The notes under the pieces: generated by a model
Database searches by the model: none
The model's input: the letters and a program-made list of their open reading frames with translations, nothing else
What the model was told of the DNA's origin: nothing
Source: Verrucomicrobiota bacterium
GTDB lineage: Bacteria > Verrucomicrobiota > Verrucomicrobiia > Chthoniobacterales > Terrimicrobiaceae
Assembly (NCBI GenBank): GCA_026398285.1
Contig: JAPLTI010000030.1
Coordinates: forward strand, 1-18,682
Length of the DNA: 18,682 nucleotides
Direction of reading: 5' to 3'
Program-made: the position numbers and the translations under genes
In this document: positions 14,376 to 18,682 of the stretch, in pieces
Layout of the letters: each line of letters begins with the position of its first letter
Numbering within the stretch: the first letter of the stretch is position 1

Positions 14376-15428
14376 TCAGTTCGCGAGTGTCGCTTGGATT
14401 ACTGTGCCATCCTGCAACTCGCCTTGGTTACTGGTCACGATTTCCTCGTCTGGAGACAAATCCTGGGTTGTTCCATTCACCGACCAGCGCACTGCGGCGG
14501 TTGTGCCGCTTTCCATTTGGATGACGATGGGTTTTCTACGAGCGGTTCCATTGTCATTTTTGAAAAGGTATGTCATGCCCCCGTCTCGAACGATGGCACT
14601 GCTGGGCACAAGAAGAGCGGACTGCGGTTGGCTCATGGTGAGTTTCATTTTGCCATACATGCCGGGCAGGAGACCTGCGGCCTGACCGGCGGGCAGTGCC
14701 TCTGGAAAATACGGCAGCGTGCGGCTTTTGAGATCGCTTCGACCATTCGACTCGGCCTGAGCCTGAAATTTTGCATACTCGTCTGCAGTTCCGTTGAAGA
14801 GGTCCAACTCAACACTCAGAGTGCGGTCTCCCGACTTGAGACTTGGGGCGATGCGCGTCAGGCGGCTTCGAAAAATTTTCCCGGGCAGGGCATCCATGCT
14901 CACATCAGCGATGGTGCTGTTTTTGGACAAATAAGCCACATAGGACTCGGGAACAGCCATGGCGATCGTCACGATGTCTGTTCGATCCACTGTGAGCAGC
15001 GAATCCACGCCTGGAACGATAGCAGCACTCGGCACAAAAAGACCTGGATCGGCAGACCGCTCTGAAACGACGCCATCAAAGGGTGCATTGATCGTTGCGA
15101 GAATTCCTGACGCATCGCCGGTGTCCAACTGGACCAACACCTCGCCAGCCGTGACCTTGTCGCCGATGGCTTTCTCGACGGATTTGATGGTTCCAGCCAC
15201 CCTAGGCAAAAGGCCCACTTGATAGTAGGCGGAGACCTCGGCAGGCTGCTCCACACTCACGGTTTGGTTCGAAGCGGCTTGAGGTTTTGCTGTCAAAACA
15301 CGGATTGCCACTTTGGAGGTGGAATTGTCGGTGGCAGTCACATTGCCGAGGACATTTCCCATGGAGAAAAGCCCGAGTGTCATCAATGCGGGGAGTAGGC
15401 GGCTATTTGCTATGGTTGCTGATTTCAT
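14376..15428 (-). CDS. RND efflux periplasmic adaptor (membrane fusion protein), apparently without alpha-hairpin
   Basis: Couples an inner-membrane RND pump to the outer membrane. 350 residues. The N-terminus (MKSATIANSRLLPALMTLGLFSMG...) is a signal-type hydrophobic segment. SAYYQVGLLPRVAGTIKSV and GDKVTAGEVLVQLDTGD (89-105) are the first half of the lipoyl domain; INAPFDGVVSERSADPG (113-129) is its second half. Adaptors normally have a coiled-coil hairpin of several dozen residues between these halves, but here only about seven residues separate them. The beta-barrel and membrane-proximal domains follow (TVDRTDIVTIAMAVPE, LLPGMYGKMKL, LLVPSSAIVRDGGMTYLF). It lies 25 bases downstream of the permease gene, so the two are co-transcribed. 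The frame is intact throughout. Confidence 0.88.
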   Translation of the reverse strand: MKSATIANSRLLPALMTLGLFSMGNVLGNVTATDNSTSKVAIRVLTAKPQAASNQTVSVEQPAEVSAYYQVGLLPRVAGTIKSVEKAIGDKVTAGEVLVQLDTGDASGILATINAPFDGVVSERSADPGLFVPSAAIVPGVDSLLTVDRTDIVTIAMAVPESYVAYLSKNSTIADVSMDALPGKIFRSRLTRIAPSLKSGDRTLSVELDLFNGTADEYAKFQAQAESNGRSDLKSRTLPYFPEALPAGQAAGLLPGMYGKMKLTMSQPQSALLVPSSAIVRDGGMTYLFKNDNGTARRKPIVIQMESGTTAAVRWSVNGTTQDLSPDEEIVTSNQGELQDGTVIQATLAN

Positions 15429-15453
15429 AAATTGTGGGCGTTTTTTTTAAATC

Positions 15454-18400
15454 TCAGGCCTTGTCCAAATCCGGAGGCTCTGCAGGCGTGTGGCGAACGA
15501 GGAGAGCGTAGAGGACTGGCACAAGAAAGAGTGTGAGGAATGTGGAACTTATGAGTCCTCCGACAATGGCACGCGCCAACGGCGTGGCAGCTTCCGCGCC
15601 CCGACTCAGACCCATGGCCATAGGCGTCATCGCGAGCAGGGTGGCCAGGAATGTCATAAGGATGGGGCGAAAGCGCGTGGCGGCGGCCTCTCTCATGGCA
15701 TCCCCTGCTCCAAGCCCGGATTCCCTGCGGCGGCGGTTCGCGAAGTCGACAAGGAGCACGCCGTTATTTACCGCGATGCCGATGAGAAATATTGCCCCGA
15801 TGAGAGACTGCACATTGAGCGTTGTGCGCGTCAGGAAGAGCATCCAGAGCACTCCAATGAAGCCCAGCGGAACGCTGAACATGATGACTCCTGGAGCAAT
15901 CCAGGAGCGGAAGAGCGTGACTTGGAGCAGATAGACCAGCACCACGGCCAGCAAGATGCCGAAGCCCAGTTGGCGGAATGAGTCATTCATGCGCCCATAC
16001 TCGCCCTTGAGATTGATTTGGAGCCCTTCGGGCAGTTGGACTGCAGCGATGGCCTTTTGAATTTCCCGAGCGATGGAGGCGAGGTCGCGGCCCTCGGTGT
16101 TCACAAATACATTGGCGACTCGTTTGAGACCGACATGGTTGATTTCGACCTCGCCATTGGTTCGCCGGGGTGTGACGAGTGTGCCTAGGTTGATCGATGT
16201 CTGACGGCCCTTTGCCGCCACTGGCATTGTCAAAACATCCTCCAATCGGCGATCCACATCCTCGGGGAATTGAACTCCCACGAAATATTGGTTTCCCGAC
16301 TGCGAATCGATCCAGAAGTTCCGGTCCACCGAAACGCTGGAATTGAGGGCCACCACGACCTGAAGCACCACATCCTCCATCGCCAGTCCCTGTTGGGCGG
16401 CCTTGACGCGGTCAACATCCAGCACGAGATACGGCGCATCGTCGCGCTGTTGGATACGCACATCAGCCGTTCCTGGGATCGGAGCCACGAGAGCGCGAAC
16501 CTCGCGCGCAACGGCGAGGAGTTGCTGGGTTGTGCCGCCTTGAATCTCGATATCAATCGGCGATGAACTGCCTTGATTGAGTGCGGTGGAAACCATGCCG
16601 CCTGTGTCGAACTCAACCCTCAAATCCGCGAAAGAGGGTTCCTCCTGAAACGCCTTGCGGAGAAGAATGGCATACTCCTGGGCACTCTTGGTGCGCGAAG
16701 GAGTCAACTGCACCCGGATGATGGCGTCCTGCTGACCGGAATTGGTGGTGTAGGCCGCCGACCAATCGGGGTTCAGCCCGATCTCCGAGACGATCATCTC
16801 GCGCTCAGAGGCTGGGATGTTTTTTCGCAAAAATTGTTCCACCGTTTTGACCCGTTCCTCGGCAGCATCCAAGCGGAGGTTTGAGGGAGCGCGCAGGCGG
16901 AGTGTGATCTGACCGGCATCGACCTGGGGAAAAAACTCGCGTCCGATTTGAGGCAGAAGCAGGAGCGATCCAGCGAAGAGGAGTGCCATGGCGACGATAA
17001 GTTTTGCCTTGTTTCCCAAACACCAATCCAGCGCCCGCAGGTAGTGCGCGCCAAGGTGGTCGATGCGCGACTGGAACCAGGCAGAAAATCTTGAAAAAAC
17101 GGAAACTCGGCCTGCCTTGGTGCGGTGTCCCTCGGGCAGAAATTTCGCACACATCATTGGCACAAAAGTCCGCGAGAGGAGGAATGAGGTCAGCATGGCA
17201 AAGCCCAAAGCTAAGGTGAGAGGGCGGAAGAGAAAGCCGCTGATGCCTGTCATGAAAGCCAATGGCGCGAGCACGAGCACGGTTGTGCAGGTAGCGACAA
17301 GCACGGGAATGAGGACCTCGCCGCATCCGTCGATTGCCGCCCGGAGGCGCGATTTCCCGAGTTGGTGATTCCGGTGATTGTTCTCCAACTCCACAATCGC
17401 ATCATCGACCAAAGGCCCTATGGCCAGAGCAAGACCGCTGAGTGTCATCAAATTCAGCGTGTTCCCTGTTGCAAAGAGCCCGATGACCGCCCCACAAAGC
17501 GAGAGCGGGATCGAGAGGGTCGCTATGACTGTCATACGCCAGTCGCCAAGAAAGAGGAGAATCATAAGACAAACCAGAGCCACGCCGATCGCTCCCTCAA
17601 GCGTGAGCGCGCCAAGAGCCTTTCGCACAGCGACGGTCTGATCCATCACCAAGCGGAGCACCGTGCCCTTCGGCAGGCTTTGTTCCATGGAGGGAATCAG
17701 TTTTTTGATATCCTCCACGACTCTCAGGCTGCTGGCCCCGCGCTGACGGTAGATCGGAACAAATACCTCATTCGCGTCATCGATACGAACGCGGGAGGTT
17801 TGGATCGTGGCGGCATCTTCAGCGTTGCCGATGTCGCGGAGAAAGATCGTTTGAGCCAAGCCAAAAGTAATAGGCAGGGAGTTGAGTTCCTCCACGCGGC
17901 TCACCATCGCATTGTTGTCCAAAAGCATCTGGTTCGGCCCAAAGTAGGCTGTCCCGGGCGAAACCATGAGGTTCCCCTTTTTGAGCGCGCCTACGACATC
18001 CATCGGCACGAGATTTCTGGCCTCCATGCGCTGGGGGTCGAGGTAGATCATGACCGTGCGGTCGCGTCCGCCCACCACCACGGGAGCGATGCAGCCATTC
18101 ACCGCTCCCAGCATGTTTCGCACTTCGATACGGGCGATGTCTTTTTGCCGCGCATCGTCGAGGAAGGGGTTGGCGACAGTCAAAATCCCCACAGGCAGCG
18201 TTCCTGTGGCATCGAATGGCAAGGCCACGGGCGGGAGAGTGTTCGGCGGCAGGTTGGGCAGAGATCCCAGAGCGAGCGAGTTAACCATTGTGAGTGCCTC
18301 ATTCGGATCGATATCGTCGCGAAAATAGACCTTCACCACGCTCACGCCCGGCACAGAGCGGGACTCGACCGAGCGTGCGCCGGGAGCCTGGCTCACCCAG

Positions 18401-18606
18401 CGCTCCATGCGATTGGTGATCGTCTTCTCGATGGCCGAAGCCGACATGCCGGGATAGTAGGTCAGAACCTGCACGGCCGGTGCCTTGAACGCCGGCAGGA
18501 TATCCACTGGGATTTTTACCGCTGCAAGCACTCCCAGAATCAGAATTCCCAGCACCAAGGCCAGAACCATGTAGGGATTGCGCAGGGATGCCTTAATGAG
18601 CCACAT
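15454..18606 (-). CDS. RND family efflux permease (AcrB-like inner-membrane pump)
   Basis: Proton-driven inner-membrane exporter, 1050 residues, the full length of the HAE/AcrB group. It begins IKASLRNPYMVLALVLGILILGV (first membrane helix) with VDILPAFKAPAVQV after it. Two large periplasmic loops separate helices 1-2 and 7-8. The proton-relay acidic pair lies in helix 4: LALAIGPLVDDAIVELENN, Asp401 and Asp402. The second half repeats the plan from GREFFPQVDAGQITLRLRAP to SWIAPGVIMFSVPLGFIGVL and FLIGIAVNNGVLLVDFANR. The short tail ends PPDLDKA. Substrate (drug, bile, metal, lipid) cannot be read; the helix-4 pair is of the drug/hydrophobe type rather than the metal (CzcA) type. It is unusual in preceding the adaptor gene; no outer-membrane channel gene is in view. 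The 76 bases upstream to the window end contain no certain promoter. Confidence 0.95.
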   Translation of the reverse strand: MWLIKASLRNPYMVLALVLGILILGVLAAVKIPVDILPAFKAPAVQVLTYYPGMSASAIEKTITNRMERWVSQAPGARSVESRSVPGVSVVKVYFRDDIDPNEALTMVNSLALGSLPNLPPNTLPPVALPFDATGTLPVGILTVANPFLDDARQKDIARIEVRNMLGAVNGCIAPVVVGGRDRTVMIYLDPQRMEARNLVPMDVVGALKKGNLMVSPGTAYFGPNQMLLDNNAMVSRVEELNSLPITFGLAQTIFLRDIGNAEDAATIQTSRVRIDDANEVFVPIYRQRGASSLRVVEDIKKLIPSMEQSLPKGTVLRLVMDQTVAVRKALGALTLEGAIGVALVCLMILLFLGDWRMTVIATLSIPLSLCGAVIGLFATGNTLNLMTLSGLALAIGPLVDDAIVELENNHRNHQLGKSRLRAAIDGCGEVLIPVLVATCTTVLVLAPLAFMTGISGFLFRPLTLALGFAMLTSFLLSRTFVPMMCAKFLPEGHRTKAGRVSVFSRFSAWFQSRIDHLGAHYLRALDWCLGNKAKLIVAMALLFAGSLLLLPQIGREFFPQVDAGQITLRLRAPSNLRLDAAEERVKTVEQFLRKNIPASEREMIVSEIGLNPDWSAAYTTNSGQQDAIIRVQLTPSRTKSAQEYAILLRKAFQEEPSFADLRVEFDTGGMVSTALNQGSSSPIDIEIQGGTTQQLLAVAREVRALVAPIPGTADVRIQQRDDAPYLVLDVDRVKAAQQGLAMEDVVLQVVVALNSSVSVDRNFWIDSQSGNQYFVGVQFPEDVDRRLEDVLTMPVAAKGRQTSINLGTLVTPRRTNGEVEINHVGLKRVANVFVNTEGRDLASIAREIQKAIAAVQLPEGLQINLKGEYGRMNDSFRQLGFGILLAVVLVYLLQVTLFRSWIAPGVIMFSVPLGFIGVLWMLFLTRTTLNVQSLIGAIFLIGIAVNNGVLLVDFANRRRRESGLGAGDAMREAAATRFRPILMTFLATLLAMTPMAMGLSRGAEAATPLARAIVGGLISSTFLTLFLVPVLYALLVRHTPAEPPDLDKA

Positions 18607-18682
18607 GAGAGTTCGATCTTCTAAACAGAATAAAACTCAAGAGCCACAATCAAAACCAGAGCTGCTTTTCAATATTCCGAAC

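Noticed and set aside
17362..18624. Long forward open frame (420 codons) opposite the RND permease
   Set aside because: It is antisense to the conserved permease, with a His/Arg/Gln-rich translation and no domain pattern. It is a shadow of codon bias.

Overview
The window reads as a chromosomal segment of a moderately GC-rich, Gram-negative bacterium. I favour Verrucomicrobiota (PVC group). This rests on the resemblance of several proteins to what I remember from that phylum: the stand-alone LON-domain protein, the large Hsp70 with a C-terminal extension, the exonuclease with a TEKRFL motif, and a putative hypothetical-glycosyl-hydrolase-6 enzyme beside an AraC regulator. No rRNA, tRNA, CRISPR array, insertion sequence or phage gene was seen. 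The lineage is an inference, not a measurement.

Layout. Positions 1-4200 hold mainly forward housekeeping genes: the 3' end of tpiA, a class I DAHP synthase (shikimate pathway entry), a DnaQ-like exonuclease, then the reverse-strand 5-formyl-THF cyclo-ligase, which overlaps the exonuclease tail to tail and lies head to head with a metallo-beta-lactamase-fold hydrolase, then a LON-domain protein. Positions 4225-8483 form a reverse-strand run, msrB > hsp70-like > manA, tightly spaced. Two of these three genes are broken. msrB carries a 50-bp tandem duplication that shifts its frame. The Hsp70 gene has two frame breaks, and at the first a block of the ATPase domain is missing. Positions 8653-11330 hold two forward genes: a well-conserved protein of unknown function and a cyclopropane-fatty-acid synthase. 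Positions 11396-14288 hold a divergent pair, a GHL6-type glycoside hydrolase and an AraC regulator, with a perfect 8+8 palindrome between them. Positions 14376-18606 hold a reverse-strand RND efflux pair (permease first, then adaptor); the adaptor lacks the usual alpha-hairpin and no TolC gene is in view.

How the genes fit together. Most are metabolic or stress-handling housekeeping functions: glycolysis, aromatic amino acids, one-carbon metabolism, mannose-6-phosphate, oxidised-methionine repair, membrane lipid modification, sugar release under AraC control, and efflux. I found no clear defence or mobile system. The best candidates for something not yet described are the unknown gene paired with cfa, the hairpin-less RND adaptor, and the palindrome-controlled GHL6 locus. 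The lesions in msrB and hsp70 deserve checking first as possible assembly artefacts: the two msrB repeat copies differ mostly at synonymous third positions, which suggests two strain variants joined together.
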